Origin: Lobosporangium transversale
Lineage: Eukaryota > Mortierellomycota > Mortierellomycetes > Mortierellales > Mortierellaceae
Assembly: GCF_002105155.1 (NCBI RefSeq)
Contig: NW_019028980.1
Location: forward strand, 930,001-994,000
Direction: 5' to 3'
DNA length: 64,000 nt
Made by a program: the position numbers and the translations under genes. This document shows, piece by piece, positions 11,205-23,436 of this stretch; the stretch's first letter is position 1, and every line of letters begins with the position of its first letter. The notes beneath the pieces are model-generated. The model had not been told where the DNA came from. It ran no database searches and saw only the letters and a list, made by a program, of their open reading frames with translations.

Positions 11205-13390
11205 GGTATTAAAGATGTATGGATGTGGGAAGATAGAATATGACGAGGATAGGAAGAAGGAAAAGGAGAGTAAAGAAAGGGGAAAGAAAAGGAATGAGCA
11301 AAGAAGTGAAAGTGAAGCGATCACTTGAGACGTCTTTTTAAAGGCGAATAACTAAAACAAAAAAAAAAAAAAAAAAAAAAAAGGTTGGGTCATTCCATCC
11401 ATCCATCGGTTTGTTTCTTTTTTTTTTTTTTTTTTTTTAATTGTCCGTGGGATGAATTGAGTCATTTTCTTTTTTAATTCATTCTCCCATGCAACCACCG
11501 AAGGGGCGTTTTTTATCTTTTCTTTCTTTTTTTATATTTCCATTATGCAGTGTGTGAATGTTTGCATTTGCATATTCATAAATGTTTCTTTTGTATCCCC
11601 CCAACATGGCACACACGAAACCAAAAATAATATAATTTATTTTTCATTACTGTAAGTTCGCTAGGGACTCTGACTTGCCCTGAAAATAAAAATTGGCGCA
11701 CTCTTTCCACCATGAATTTGCACTTGCATCTGACTCACTTTTAACACACACATCCAAATAAGAGAGATTCGGGACTGATAGAGCGGAAGGGTGAATAGTA
11801 GTATACCCATTAGATGTTGTTACGGAAGTCTAATAATCCGGAATTCTTACTTCGCCCTCTGGTATGGGGGGAATATCCACGATAAAAATCACATTCAGCT
11901 ACTTGGCGTCAATCTTCAAAAAAAAAAAAAGTTTATGAACTGTGCCGCTGAGACCGTGGATCACGTGAGGACATCAGGGATATAACTGAGTATGTCCTTC
12001 TAGTCAATAAACATTCATTTCCCATAGTCGTAATCCAATTGCATTGCCGATGCTTTATCGATGATTTATCTGGGGAGTTACCGACTTGAATGTAGCAAAT
12101 CAGTATAGATACATGTGCTTTTGCCATATCAGCACCCACAATAATTAGGATAAGGTTGCCAATCGCGTCGTCTAGTATATAACATAGCTCAATCCTATGG
12201 CACATACATATCCATACATGCTTGCCACTTCTCTTGCAGTCTAAAGCGCGACTGGTGCATATCATCAGATCCTCCCAGGTCCCCATGCCCTATAGATGAA
12301 ACAGAGCGCTATATTCGAGATTGAAATAGCTCCCATCGCAAAATTAGTCCCTTGGCAGCGCATATGTGTGTTATTGTTAATTCATTATCGAGTGTGTTAG
12401 ATTGATAGAAACGTTTGGTCAAACAGTAGCACATAAATAAAAAAAAAACTTTAGTTGTTTAATATCCTTAGTCTATTGTTCTTGATTTGTATAAAACTCT
12501 TATTTACTTTGGTTTTCTCTTCATTACTATCATTTTATTATCATTATTAATATTATTATTATTATTATTATTATTGTCATTGTTATTGCTCTAGTTATAA
12601 GCTGTCCATTGCATTTTGTTTACGATAATTAGTCAAAAAGAAACAAGAAGGATAGATCTCAGGGCGATTTATGAGGAGGATTTTGTGAGCTGTCAAATGT
12701 CAAATGTCAGATGTCAGGATGAGCTGTCAGAATTGAATTACGCCGCGCGGCTTTCTTTTCAACATTGCGCGATTTTATTTTTTTTTCTGTTACAAGTTTA
12801 GGCAATCAAAGAGTTAAACCTGTCAAACAAAAGTTGGACAAATATGTTTTTTTTTTTTTTTTTGAGTCTGGGCTGGGCCTTCCTTTTTATTGTCATCGCA
12901 TGCATTCAAGAGGTTGTCAAAAAATAAAACTATAGTCTGATCCTATTGGACCATTGTTTTGCAATAATTGCAATTGTTTTTGAATGGTCGCCTTTTGTCT
13001 TTTGTCTTTTTTTTTTGCAATACTTACTTTTGATTATTAAAGTACCCTACCGACCTGTCAAAACAGAATCGGGCGAACTACTAAAAAAAAATAAAGTCAA
13101 ATTTTGATTGAAGTTGACTCGGGAACATGAAATGTCACCACAGAGGTACTCTCGTGTGCCCACTGTCTGTAAAAAAGACGTTTTTCCCTCCCCTTTCTTC
13201 TCTTTGCTTCCTCATCCCCTCTCCACTCTCTCTTTGTGGCAACATACATACAGCGATATCGTTTATAACTACTTGCTCTTCAACTTGACATATCCTTTCA
13301 AAAACGTCATTACTCTTTGCTATCATTAACATCAACTAATCCTTAACGAATTAATTTCAAACACATTACACACTATCACACTATACCACC
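11205..13390. other. 2.2-kb intergenic region
   Basis: Separates the 5' ends of two divergently transcribed genes. It has poly-A/T runs at about 11354-11380 and 11420-11438, an ATT trinucleotide repeat at about 12545-12575, and a cluster of TGTCA motifs between 12691 and 13060 that is listed separately. No tRNA or conserved ORF was recognised. A 117-codon open frame on the - strand (11933-12286) has no recognisable features. Confidence 0.45.
12691..12730 (+). promoter_or_regulatory. tandem TGTCA heptamer cluster
   Basis: TGTCA occurs at 12691, 12698, 12705 and 12712, that is every 7 bp exactly (TGTCAAA, TGTCAAA, TGTCAGA, TGTCAGG), and again at 12725. Further CTGTCAAA or TTGTCAAA copies lie near 12829, 12914 and 13056. 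TGTCA is the core recognised by TALE-class homeodomain proteins, so this may be an upstream regulatory array for the gene starting at 13391. The protein link is inference. Confidence 0.4.
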
Positions 13391-14981
13391 ATGGACTACC
13401 ATCAATACGACGATGTATGCTCACAATTACTACACCTTAACCATGTAAGTACTCACTCCATCACATTCCCTCTATCAGACATTCCTCAAGCCTAATCTTT
13501 TGAGTTTTTTCTTACATCTCACAATTTCATTTTATTTTTCCCTTCAAACCTAGGCAAGTCGTTATTACTCCAAGGGCTACCAAAGGAGCAAAGCAGTTGC
13601 TTGCTGCCAACTTCATGGCTACACACCTCTTGACAATTCAACCTCTCATGATCACCTCTCTAGCTATCATGAATACAGCTATCATCCATCCCCACTAGCA
13701 AACACCGTGCCTAATTATACATCAACACCTTTATCTATATCTGAAACGTCTGTTGTGAATGTCGAACAGAGCCATGATCATCAATTGATCAATACTTATG
13801 AATGGCTTCCATTCCCACAAGACCAGTACAATCTTGATAGACCTTATGAATCTCAGAATATCTCTCATGATTTGGGCACAGCGACCATGACGACAGCAGC
13901 AACTACACTGGACTCTTTTGGTCCTCCTCCGTATGGAGCATCCGCCCTGTTGGAGAATGGGCCACTTCAAGCACGGAGAACGAAGTCGCCACTAACCCTC
14001 TCATATCTGGCTGATGGATCTCAAGGCACAGAACCCCGTGCCCAACTCTATACCACTACCTTTACTGAAGGTGCTGCTATAACATCCGGCCAGGACGTAG
14101 CGACATTATCGACGCCATCACTGAACCTAGATCCGCGAAGTCTTACTCGCCGTATGAATGAAAGGTCTCTTTCGATATCTTCCTCCGCATCCGCGTCATC
14201 CGCTATTTCTATATCCACTTCAACCTCTTCATGGTCCTCGTGGTCTTCAGCACCATCCGAAATGGATCTAGACGCGGCAGTAAGATGGGATAGCGGCCTC
14301 CAAAATCGACAAGCAGGAGAATGTTCAACGATTCGCAAAAATAAGAAGCTGCCTCCACCAACACTGTCCCCGGCTCTCGTTGTCCCCACTATAACTGCTG
14401 TGTCATCACAACAACAACAACAACAACAACAGGTGCAGCTGCAACATCAAAAACAACAGCAGAAAGCAGAAAGCTGTTGGTCTATTGCAGACGATAATTG
14501 TAGCAACATTAGTGCCTACAGCGGCAGTGAAAGTGATTACGATGATGCCCTTTCAGATACATGGCTTCACTGCCACAGCGACGACCTATTAACGACACCT
14601 TACCATTGTAAGCACTTGGCATTGTCAGCCTCCATCTGGGGCCCAGGTTGGTATCAAGTGGAGCCCTTACCGCCTTCACTCATCAAAGCAATGCAACAAT
14701 ACGAACAGGAATTACAGGCACAAGCGCTTGAGAAGGCCACTGCTGCTCAGCCAGCCACAAACTTAAGGGCAAAATCCAAAAAGGCGAAAAAGCAAGCAAG
14801 AGCTGCTGCTGCTGCTGCTGCTGCTACTGCTACTGAAATCACCGCCACCAGTTCCATCACAGGACAAGCAGCAAACTCTGAGATAAAGGACACATCTTTT
14901 GCTTCAAGAGCTACAAACCCAAAGGTCTCATCCACATTGTGTTCGGCTCGTTTACCGCGTAGTCTTCAGTTTATTGACTAG
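13391..14981 (+). CDS. orphan low-complexity protein, 493 aa, two exons
   Basis: Exons 13391-13444 (18 codons, MDYHQYDDVCSQLLHLNH) and 13554-14981. The intron starts GTAAGT, ends CCTAG, phase 0, and the ATG has a good CACC context. Early residues include a His/Tyr-rich segment. A Ser-rich run (SISSSASASSAISIS) and polyQ lie in the middle. A segment near residue 340 with regularly placed Trp/His/Cys (DTWLHCHSDD, YHCKHLALSASIWGPGWYQVEPLPPS) looks conserved and may be a short folded motif. It is followed by a predicted helix and a Lys/Ala-rich tail. There is no signal peptide or membrane segment. Function is unknown. If the TGTCA array upstream is its promoter, it may be a regulated gene. Confidence 0.75.
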
Positions 14982-15051
14982 AAATCATCTTGAAAATAAA
15001 CATCGATTTTTTTATTTTTATTTTTTTTTCCATTTTATTTTTAATTTTTTT

Positions 15052-15090
<39 letters not shown>

Positions 15091-15276
15091 GGACTTGATA
15101 TGATGAATGCTTTATAATTTGCTCCGCCCTTTCTGACGATTTTTTTCTTGAGGGAGAACATATTGTGCTGACTGGGAAAGTTACCTGAATTATCACTGTT
15201 AACCCACTGTTGTTGCTGCTGTTGTTGCTGCTGCTGCTGTTGTTGTTGCTGTTACCGCTGATGTTGTTTGTTATGT
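14982..15276. other. convergent 3' region
   Basis: T-rich runs (about 15005-15085) and a CTG/TTG repeat at about 15210-15252 lie between the ends of the orphan gene (+) and the NAPE-PLD-like gene (-). No gene seen. Confidence 0.45.
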
Positions 15277-16089
15277 TTAAGCGTCTACAACAAGAGTTTC
15301 TCCAATTTGGATCACATTGAAGGTATTAAGGTCATGTCCGCGGTTCTTCATCGCGGCTTCAAGACGTCTTGGAGGCTCCGTGACATCTTCATCCGTTAAT
15401 ACCCACTAATATTTATATTTGAAGGGAAGAAAAAAAGAAAGGAAATTAGTGAATAAGACTGTTTGTGCAGCGAGTATAGCAAGCTATGAATGATAACCAA
15501 CTCTTTCGACTTTACAGTGCCCCAGTGCATGCCCACACTGCGTTTCGATCGGATGTCTTCATGAAGTCTGACAGCGTCTTCAGGGGAACAATGGATGGGC
15601 GACATAAACCATCTTGGACTATATGCGCCAATTGGAATCATGGATAGGTCAAAGGGTCCAATACGCTCTCCAATCTCTTTGAATGCTGGGCAATGAGGCA
15701 TTTCATCCTCGTTAGCACCTTCAGGAACATATCTGTACCCAGTGTCGCTGTCAACGTTATATATATGTTAAATGAAAGAGAAAAAAAAAAAAAAAAAAAA
15801 AAAAGCAATATACGTATAAGTTTAATAATCCTTTATCAATGTGTGCGTGAGAAAGAAAAGATGACTACAAGAAAACTTTTTTTTCTTCTTCTTCTTTTTC
15901 TTACCCGCCAAAGAACACCTTTGTGGCCTTTTCTGTAGCGTTTTCAGGAATTGTCTCTACAACCCAGGATGCCCACAGGGTCTTGAAGTTATCGGTCAAA
16001 GTTCTGCCGGTGAAATGTTGGCAGGGAGTACATATCACCTTGATTCTTGACTTGTTGTCATGGAAAGAGTGCTCATGTTCATCCCACCT

Positions 16090-16123
<34 letters not shown>

Positions 16124-17299
16124 TAGATAAAAAAAAAAAAAAAAAAAAAAAGAATTCAAAACCCACATTTAGTTCAACTAATTGATGCAATACGATACAA
16201 TCAAACAAAGGTACTTTTTTTTTTTTTTTTTTTTTTTTGTTTCCTTCATTCTTTTTCTTTTTCTTACTTACCAGTCGCATTCATTCACTTTCTCATTGAT
16301 GCCGATCGAATGGAACCAAGATTTATTACCGAGAGGGACATAAAAGTAAGGTTGATGATCCTTGTGAAGCTTCTTGACTGTGGTTGTGTCCAAATGATCA
16401 TAATGATTATGACTGATCACGACAATATCAATCCGGGGTAGTTCATCCAGTTTACAGGGAGGTGGTGTGTATCTCTTCAAGCCAAGATAACCAACAGCTT
16501 GAATGGGACTGCAACAATCTGAGAAGACTGGATCAAACAGGATGTTGACGCCTTCAAGCTGAACTAGAAAACAAGCACTAAAAAAAAAAAAAAAAAAAAA
16601 AAAAAGATAGTATTTTAATTTAAAAAGCTAAAAAAGGAGAGATAAAAAAAATAAAAAAAAAAAAAAAAAGTTTAAAAAAAAAGGCGTTTAAAACAACGTA
16701 CTGTCCCAGCCAGGTGGTGACCGCTTTGCCATGCTTTGTCTGTGCGCTTTCGACCTTTGGAGGGTAACTAAAGGTTTCAAGGAGAGTCTTGTCGAGGGGA
16801 ATAACGTTGGGTCGCTTAGTGTCATTGGTCACTTTGGCTTGCCTATGGTCAAATAACCAGAACATCCTGAGCAATTTTAAGAATCCATGCTGATGAAAAC
16901 TTGGCCATGGGTTGATAAATCCTTTGCCATTGGGCTTGTGGTGAGCAGGCAGTTCTTTCTTCTTGTCGTCTTTGTTCGTAGTAGCCATAGTTGAGTAAGG
17001 GTTGTCGGAAAGAAGGAAATGAATGTAGAATGAATGTGAGAAAAAAAAAAAAAAAAAAAGTTTATAACAGGAGTTCTGTTTTATGCAAAAAGCATGTGAT
17101 TTATGCCATTGATAAAAACGTCGGTAAAACGTTTACGCATTGACATTAAATAGTACAGGGGATTGATTATCTAACCTTCAAGAGCTGGACGCTGTGGAGG
17201 AATGGCAAGGTGTTGGTGGCGATAAGCAGCTGCGCCGAGGAGAACAACCCCTGAGATAGCAGCGATCCATCTGGAGCGAATAGCAGATCTTTTATACAT
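15277..17299 (-). CDS. NAPE-hydrolysing phospholipase D-like metallo-hydrolase
   Basis: Core exons in reading order: 16988-16702, 16577-16272, 16087-15905, 15747-15516 and 15405-15277, giving 378 aa from the ATG at 16988. Motifs of the metallo-beta-lactamase/NAPE-PLD family are [31 protein letters not shown] (HxHxDH zinc site), [32 protein letters not shown] and MHWGTWVLTDE with EPPRRL. These enzymes release N-acylethanolamines and phosphatidic acid from N-acyl-phosphatidylethanolamine. An upstream exon, 17299-17176, reads [20 protein letters not shown] and includes a hydrophobic segment. It ends in a phase-1 GTTAGA donor that can join at 16969 (AAAG|AC) in frame, adding a membrane anchor and replacing the first residues. 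The coordinates given include this exon. The acceptor is weak, so the shorter form remains possible. Confidence 0.87.
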
Positions 17300-17676
17300 A
17301 AATGTTTGTATGTGTTTGAACAACAATGTTTTAAATGCTTGTATCGATACTTGACTAGTATAAAAATGTAAGGCCCTTGCTCAACCCAATGAATCGGGAT
17401 GCCAGAAAGAAGTAAGGAGACTATTACGAAAGAAGGACTGTTTCAGAAGTGGAAAGAGTCTGTGGACAGATGGCTGTGTGTGTGAGTAGAAAGAAAAGAA
17501 GCGAGGAAAAGAAAAAAAAAAAAAAAAAAAAAGGAAGTTGTAGTAATATTTTTTCCTGAAGCTTGTCTTTATTGGCATTGGGTGTTTGTATGCAGTAGTA
17601 ACTCTTTTCACTCATTCATCTTGATTTGATCTTCATTACAATAGTTCATCACCTCCCTCCCTCTCCCTCTCCTTCC

Positions 17677-17708
<32 letters not shown>

Positions 17709-17750
17709 TTGTTTCTCTTTCTCTTCCTTCACTTTGAGTTCCTAAAGTCC
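17300..17750. promoter_or_regulatory. shared divergent promoter with CT-rich tract
   Basis: About 450 bp between the start codons of the NAPE-PLD-like gene (-) and the sphingosine-1-phosphate phosphatase gene (+). A pyrimidine tract with (CTCTCT)n at about 17650-17725 sits just upstream of the + strand ATG. A long A run lies at about 17513-17532. Promoter function follows from position. Confidence 0.5.
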
Positions 17751-19884
17751 ATGAATAATCCTTCTGCTCTACCTCCGAAGGTAGATTCCTTCATTGTTGT
17801 CAATGGTGCAGATGACAGAGATGCAGGCATCTACTCGGACAACTTTTATTCTCAACGAATGAGTCCTATGCGAAGTGCATTGCGTCGAAGCATGCTTCCA
17901 TGGGTTAGAAGTGAAACTAAAGACCTTGCTGCCCTCCAGGTAAAAAATAAAATAAAATAAAACAAAATAAAGAATTTAAAATTTAAAAAAAAGATCGATC
18001 GATCAAATGGCAAATGCAAAAGCAACGTCCATACACTGACTGACATTTAGCACTAAACGCGTCAATTTTTTATTTTTTTTTTATTTTGACCAGCAATGTT
18101 GGAGGTCCCCGTTTCTAGACAGCTACTTTACATTAACAGCGTTTGCAGGCCATCCACTGTTCTTTGTCTGTATTCTACCAATCATGTTTTGGTATGGCCA
18201 TTCGGTCTTTGCGAGAGGTTTCGTTAATGTCGCCTGCGTTGGTGTGTTCGTCACCTCCTGGGTCAAAGACTATCTTTGTTTGCCTCGGCCCCTATCTCCT
18301 CCTCTCGTTCGCCTCTCCCGATCCAAGCGAGGTGAGCTAACCTCGACTCTTACATTTTACCTTTATCAAACATCGTGTTTTTGCTAAACGCGAACTTTGT
18401 ACCTATATATTGACTTGTTTACAATCTTCATCTTAACTGTCTTTCTAGTCCATCTTGAGTATGGTTTTCCTTCAACGCATACGAGTAATGCCGTATCAAT
18501 TGCGCTTTATCTCCTCTCATGCTTGCTCATCTCAGACTGGTCTATTACTACAAAATTGCTGTCAGTGGCTGGCTTAGCCATCTACCTGTTCAGTGTAGTC
18601 TTTGGACGACTTTATTGTGGAATGCATACAAAGACTGATATCCTTGGTGGTTTTGCCATTGGCGTGGTCGTATGGGCTGTTCAATGGGGTTTCCATGATA
18701 CAATTGACGCGCTGATGACTGATTCAAGCTGGAAAGGTAATACAACATTTGATTGAATAGCACTGTAATAAAAAGGGTTTGTTCTCATCTGTTAGATGAG
18801 CTTACAACTGTCGATTTCTTTTAACCTTTTTTTTTTTTTTTTTTTTTTTTTTTTGGCTTAGTTGTGCTTGTCGTGGTGCTTGGAGGTATCTTGCTGATCC
18901 AGAGTATTCCAGAGACCATGGATAGCTGTCCTTGCATTGACGATGGGTAAGGCACCTTTTTTTTCTTTCTTTTTTTTTTTATCCTTCATTTTCCTAACAA
19001 ATATACTTTATACATGTATTTATAGCGTTACAACAATGGCGGTGATCATGGGCATCTTCCCTGCCAGTCAGCATTTCGCGCTTTCGAAATATGCCGTCAG
19101 TGAGAATGGACATCATGGTATTGTTCATTACGATCCAACAGAACTTAGTCTTTTCAAATCCACCTTACGCTTTGTGTTTGGGCTAGCAGTTATTTTCACT
19201 TGGCGTATGGCTGCCAAAAAGCTTTTGTACATTTTGCTCCCACCGCTTTATCGCTATTTTAATCTACCTTCAAGGACACATTTTGTTCCTGCAAAGTAAG
19301 TTCACCAAAACCCTGCAGTCATTTAAAGAAAATCGTCCATGTGTGTATATCTAATCCTCCTCCTTCTCCTCCTCCTCCTCCTCCTAACTTTTTTTTTTTT
19401 AATCCGCAGGACTTATGGAAACCTTCGCAGCCAACCTATTGGTCGTGTCCCATCAGTCATGGATCTTTCGGCCTTGGCAGACTCCTCTATTGAGATTGTG
19501 GGCCCTCAATCAACAATGGATATTCACGAACAATTTTCACAGACTCGATCCTCCAAACGACTCAGTGCACAGAATTTTGACGATTGTAATATCGTGACTA
19601 AGGAACATTTTGGATTACGCCCTAGTCACATTAACAAGACTCGCCAGGGTGATGACAAAGATTTGCAGGCAATTATATCCACTCCATCTGCTGAAGATAA
19701 TACGTTAGCAAAAGAAGCAACAACGACAGCAGTAGCAGAGGTCAAAGAATTGGATGATGATGGCGTCAAATCAGATAGAGAACTGGATGAATATGAAAGG
19801 ATTGCAATGGAAAAGTTTGAACAGGAGCATCCCAGCTGGGCACGTTTTGATGTGGATATTGTTATTAAGACTGTAGTCTACGCA

Positions 19885-19921
<37 letters not shown>

Positions 19922-20088
19922 CTTGAATCATTTACATACATAGTTGGCATGTCTATTCATCTTGTAACTAAACAATATTAACTCCTTTTCTCCTAGGCAT
20001 TGGATGGCTGGCAGTAGATACCATCCCCGTCATGTTTGAATTGATTGGCCTCGGCACTTCTCATCATCTCCCTCTTCAGACATCCTAA
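17751..20088 (+). CDS. LCB3: long-chain-base / sphingosine-1-phosphate phosphatase (LCB3/SGPP family), 545 aa
   Basis: Seven exons: 17751-17939, 18094-18331, 18449-18736, 18862-18946, 19026-19295, 19410-19885 and 19997-20088; the phases are consistent. The three PAP2 phosphatase motifs are present: KDYLCLPRP, YGFPSTHTSNA and GRLYCGMHTKTDILGG with the nucleophilic and proton-donor His. Multiple hydrophobic helices surround them (for example LFFVCILPIMFW and LSVAGLAIYLFSVVFG), as in ER-resident LCB3/YSR3 and SGPP1. It dephosphorylates phosphorylated sphingoid bases and so sets the balance between ceramide synthesis and LCB-phosphate signalling. A Ser/Asp-rich loop of about 150 residues precedes the final exon, which supplies a last short hydrophobic segment (GIGWLAVDTIPVMFELIGLG). 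Divergent from the NAPE-PLD-like gene. Confidence 0.93.
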
Positions 20089-21292
20089 ACCCCTTTTAAG
20101 TTTTTTATTGAATAAAGTAATGTGTCATACTCTTTTCCTGCTACTGTCAACTTGCTACTTTGCTACTACACACATTCTCGTTACACCAGACAACCTTGTT
20201 GATGAAGTTCAGAGAATCAGGTTGGGGAGAAAAATGTGAAATTGATTATATATCGCATCCTCAAAAGGCTGGTGAGATGAGCATATTTCTTGAGCTTGAA
20301 AGATGCAAGGATGTAAATTGTGAGATGTAGCTGGAGGAATGCTTCATCCTCTCCTCTTTCAGTATATACTTGTTCTTCATAGTTTGAAGAAACTCAATCA
20401 TAGTTCAAGTACATCAGCATTGTCCTTGATGATTAGGCTTTGCAAGGCCTTGTAATGCATCTCCTCGCCGTTTGAAGTAGTGGCATTACTTACTAGGGGA
20501 AGAGGGAAAAAAATTCAATATGCAACACGGAACTGCAACAAGCAATGTGCAGAAATTCATAGAACAATTAAGCTGATATTGCTTGTAGCTTATGCATGCA
20601 TGTCTCTCTCTTATAGTTCTCCTTCCTGATCAATTGAGCATAAACGATGTGCTTCCATGATTTCCATGAGCTTCTAATTCTTCCTGCTTGACACTACCCC
20701 ACACAGCCAAGGTGAGCTTTTGTCTGTCCTTCAACATGTAATAGCGAACAAATACTTTTTTTTTACAATTTGCTCCAGCTGGTGAGCTGGGTCGGTGCTG
20801 TTTAATGCTGTTTGCCTATTACAAATGTAACTCGTCGTTGACAAACAAAAACAAACAATGATGCAGAGAATAATGAAATTCATTGGGCGAATGATGCTTA
20901 CAACTTCGCTCCTGCCTCGCTTTGGCTGGTCCGATTTGCTGGTCCGTTTTTTTCATACCCCGGCTTCACTCTCAAGTCATTTAGCTTGCTCTCATTCTCA
21001 CTCATTCACGTTCTCATTCTCCACTCATTCATTCTCTTTCTCTTTCTCTTTCTCTTTGTTTCTTCCTTTTTCTTCCTTCTCTGTTCATTAGTTCTCCCTA
21101 TCTTTCTTTTATTTCTTATCTCCTCTGATTTTAGTTCACTCCTTAAAAAAACATTCCTTTTCTTCAAGATACAAAAAAAAAAAAAAAACGTTGGCATTAA
21201 TGCTCGTTTCCTCACATTCATAGCCTGCTATCTAACAATAACAACAAGAACAGCGGTAGCAGCAGCAGTACACCCGTCAGAGCTCATCAGTG
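20089..21292. other. intergenic, no gene seen
   Basis: 3' flank of the phosphatase gene and promoter of the TBC gene. The last 300 bp are strongly CT-rich (CATTCTC, CTTTCT repeats around 20990-21110), similar to the tract before the phosphatase gene. No other signal recognised. Confidence 0.45.
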
Positions 21293-22003
21293 ATGCAACC
21301 AACTTACTCACGTCCGTACTCCCAGCCTCAACCCCTCACTCAACCCCAATCCCCATTCCAATCTCACTATCATATTTTATCTTCCACTTCTTCATCCCCA
21401 TCATCTTCTCACCGTCATAATTATATGAGCCACAACCACAGCTATAATAATAATCATAACCATAATTACAGCCATAGCCATAATCACCATCACAGCCCAA
21501 TTGGAGGTGGAGACGGAACATCCTCTTCTAGCTCAATGTCCTCCAACGGCAGTAGTCCAAGACGATATACTCCACGCCAAGATGATGGTGCCGGAATCAC
21601 TGTTGAAGAGTACGAGGAGTTGTTGAATGCAGAAGTCTGGGTTGAGGTCCCAAAGTTGCGAGAGTATGCGCGCCATGGTATTTCTCGTGAAGTTCGAGGT
21701 GTAAGTCTTTCTTTTTTTTTTGTGTGTGTGTGTGTGTATGTGTGTGTGTGTGAAATATATGTGAACTTCACACTCTTTTTCAGGGTTCTTTCTTTCGCTT
21801 ATCTGCCATTGATTGTGGAAAGAAACCCCCAATTGCTTTGCTCCCTTCTAAAAAAGAACATTGGAATTTGGACAAAGTTTCAATCCTCTTGCAGGTTTCT
21901 CTTTCTCCCTCTCCTTTCTTTTCAACATGATCCCCACTTTTTTTTTTTTTTTTTTTTTTCTTTTCCTCTTACTTGAGTCAGACTATTGCAAAACTTGTGC
22001 CTG

Positions 22004-22036
<33 letters not shown>

Positions 22037-23436
22037 TCTTGGCGTCCTATTACGTGTGTTCGACCGTAAGAGACAAAAATAGCCGTTTTGCGTCTTCGCG
22101 GAGTTTTAAGGGAGGAAGGAGCATCTATGCAGTACAAAGTCCAAAGTTTAATGCCCAATGCCCCGATGCCCCAATGCCCAATGCCCAATGCGCGCAAACA
22201 ATTATCTGCGATGACTCGCACTTGCCAAGATAGCATGATACATTATATGTTTATACATGTATAAATGTACATGAAAGGTGTTAGCTTGCAAATTAAATGA
22301 TTGGTCTCTTATACTCTTTTTATTATTATTATTATTATTGTTATCATTTATTGATCTTGTAGGAGGTTTGGCTCTATCTACTTGGGATTCAAGATGCAGA
22401 TCGTTCAAAGGAAGTGTCGACACAAAAGCAGCGGATGCAGGAATATGAACAACTGGATAAAGAGCCGAATGAGTCTTCAAAACGAGTTCGAAGTGAGATC
22501 TCACGGTATCTACGCAAGACCAAGATTGAGTCCAGTCGGGACATTTCTCAATTATTTGAACAAGTCATTGGTGCGTACTGTAACCAGAATCATCAGGTTG
22601 AATATTATCCAGCGATGGTGAATCTCTGTGCTCCCTTTGTGTATTCGATCAAACGGGAGTGGGATGCCTATCTTTGTTTTGAAAAGATGATTAATACGCT
22701 GAGTAAGTTTTTTTTTTTTTTTTTTTTTTTTTTTATTGTTTTTTTTACAAGCGGAAGAGAGGGCTATGCCACTTGTTACCAAGATGAGTAAACATGACGA
22801 TTATGACAGTGAGGCAATTTATTGACTTTTTTCTTGGTTTGAATGGCGTTATTTTGCTGCGCTTTTTTTTTTTTTTTTTTTTTTTTTTTGCTTATGAATA
22901 GGTGACCATTTTAATGAAGAAAGCATCAATGAGGCAGTCGCGAAATTCATGACGTTGTTTCATACGTCTTTGCCGGACCTTTACAGTTACTTTGAAGAAG
23001 AAGAAGTCGATATCAAGGAATGGGCAGCATCAGCCCTTCAGTTTGTTTTGTCAAGAGAATTACCATTGGAGAGTACGATGCGATTGTGGGACACTTATTT
23101 TGCGCTCCCTGATGATGGATGGCTTGAATTGCATCCATATGCTTGTCTGGCCATTTTGAAGCAACTGAGAGAAGGATTTGAGGAACTGGAACAGTCAGAG
23201 ATTAGGACCATGTTGATGAGGTTGCCACAAATGGATATGGATCGAGTAAGTTAACTGGCAAAAACAACAACAACAAAAAAAAAAAAAAGAAAAGTTGTTT
23301 TTTTCTGACAGCGGTGCTAACATACATTTTTTTTTTTTTTTTTTTTTTTTCCCCTCAATGATTCTAGATCATTAATGAAGCTTTCAACCTGCGACATGAA
23401 ATCTTGCAACGCCAGATATCGGATGACAACCTTTAA
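21293..23436 (+). CDS. TBC (Rab-GAP fold) domain protein with degenerate catalytic fingers, 386 aa
   Basis: Exons 21293-21700, 22363-22702, 22902-23245 and 23368-23436; the phases are consistent. The first about 90 residues are Ser/Asn/His/Tyr-rich and disordered (repeated NHNH/SHSHN). The TBC domain follows: KLREYARHGISREVRGEVW, LYLLGI (motif A), SEISRYLRKT (motif B), then NHQVEYYPAMVNLCAPF (motif C), RLWDTYFA and LHPYACLAIL. Canonical motif B is IxxDxxRT and motif C is YCQGM. Here Asp and Arg of B are Tyr and Lys, and Gln of C is Pro, so the arginine and glutamine fingers that stimulate Rab GTP hydrolysis are absent. It is therefore probably a non-catalytic Rab/Arf-binding scaffold. The first intron is 662 nt. 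Confidence 0.8.
22151..22191 (+). repeat. ATGCCCA minisatellite in a TBC-gene intron
   Basis: About six tandem copies of a 7-8 bp unit (ATGCCCA, with CCCCG/CCCCA variants) inside intron 1 of the TBC-domain gene. Confidence 0.7.

Noticed and set aside
11933-12286. 117-codon open frame on the - strand
   Set aside because: No recognisable motif, poor start context and no supporting splice or composition signal.
21784-21893. Internal open segment in TBC-gene intron 1 bounded by TTTCAG and GTTTCT
   Set aside because: Skipping it gives the canonical VRGEVWLYLLG motif; including it would interrupt the TBC domain.
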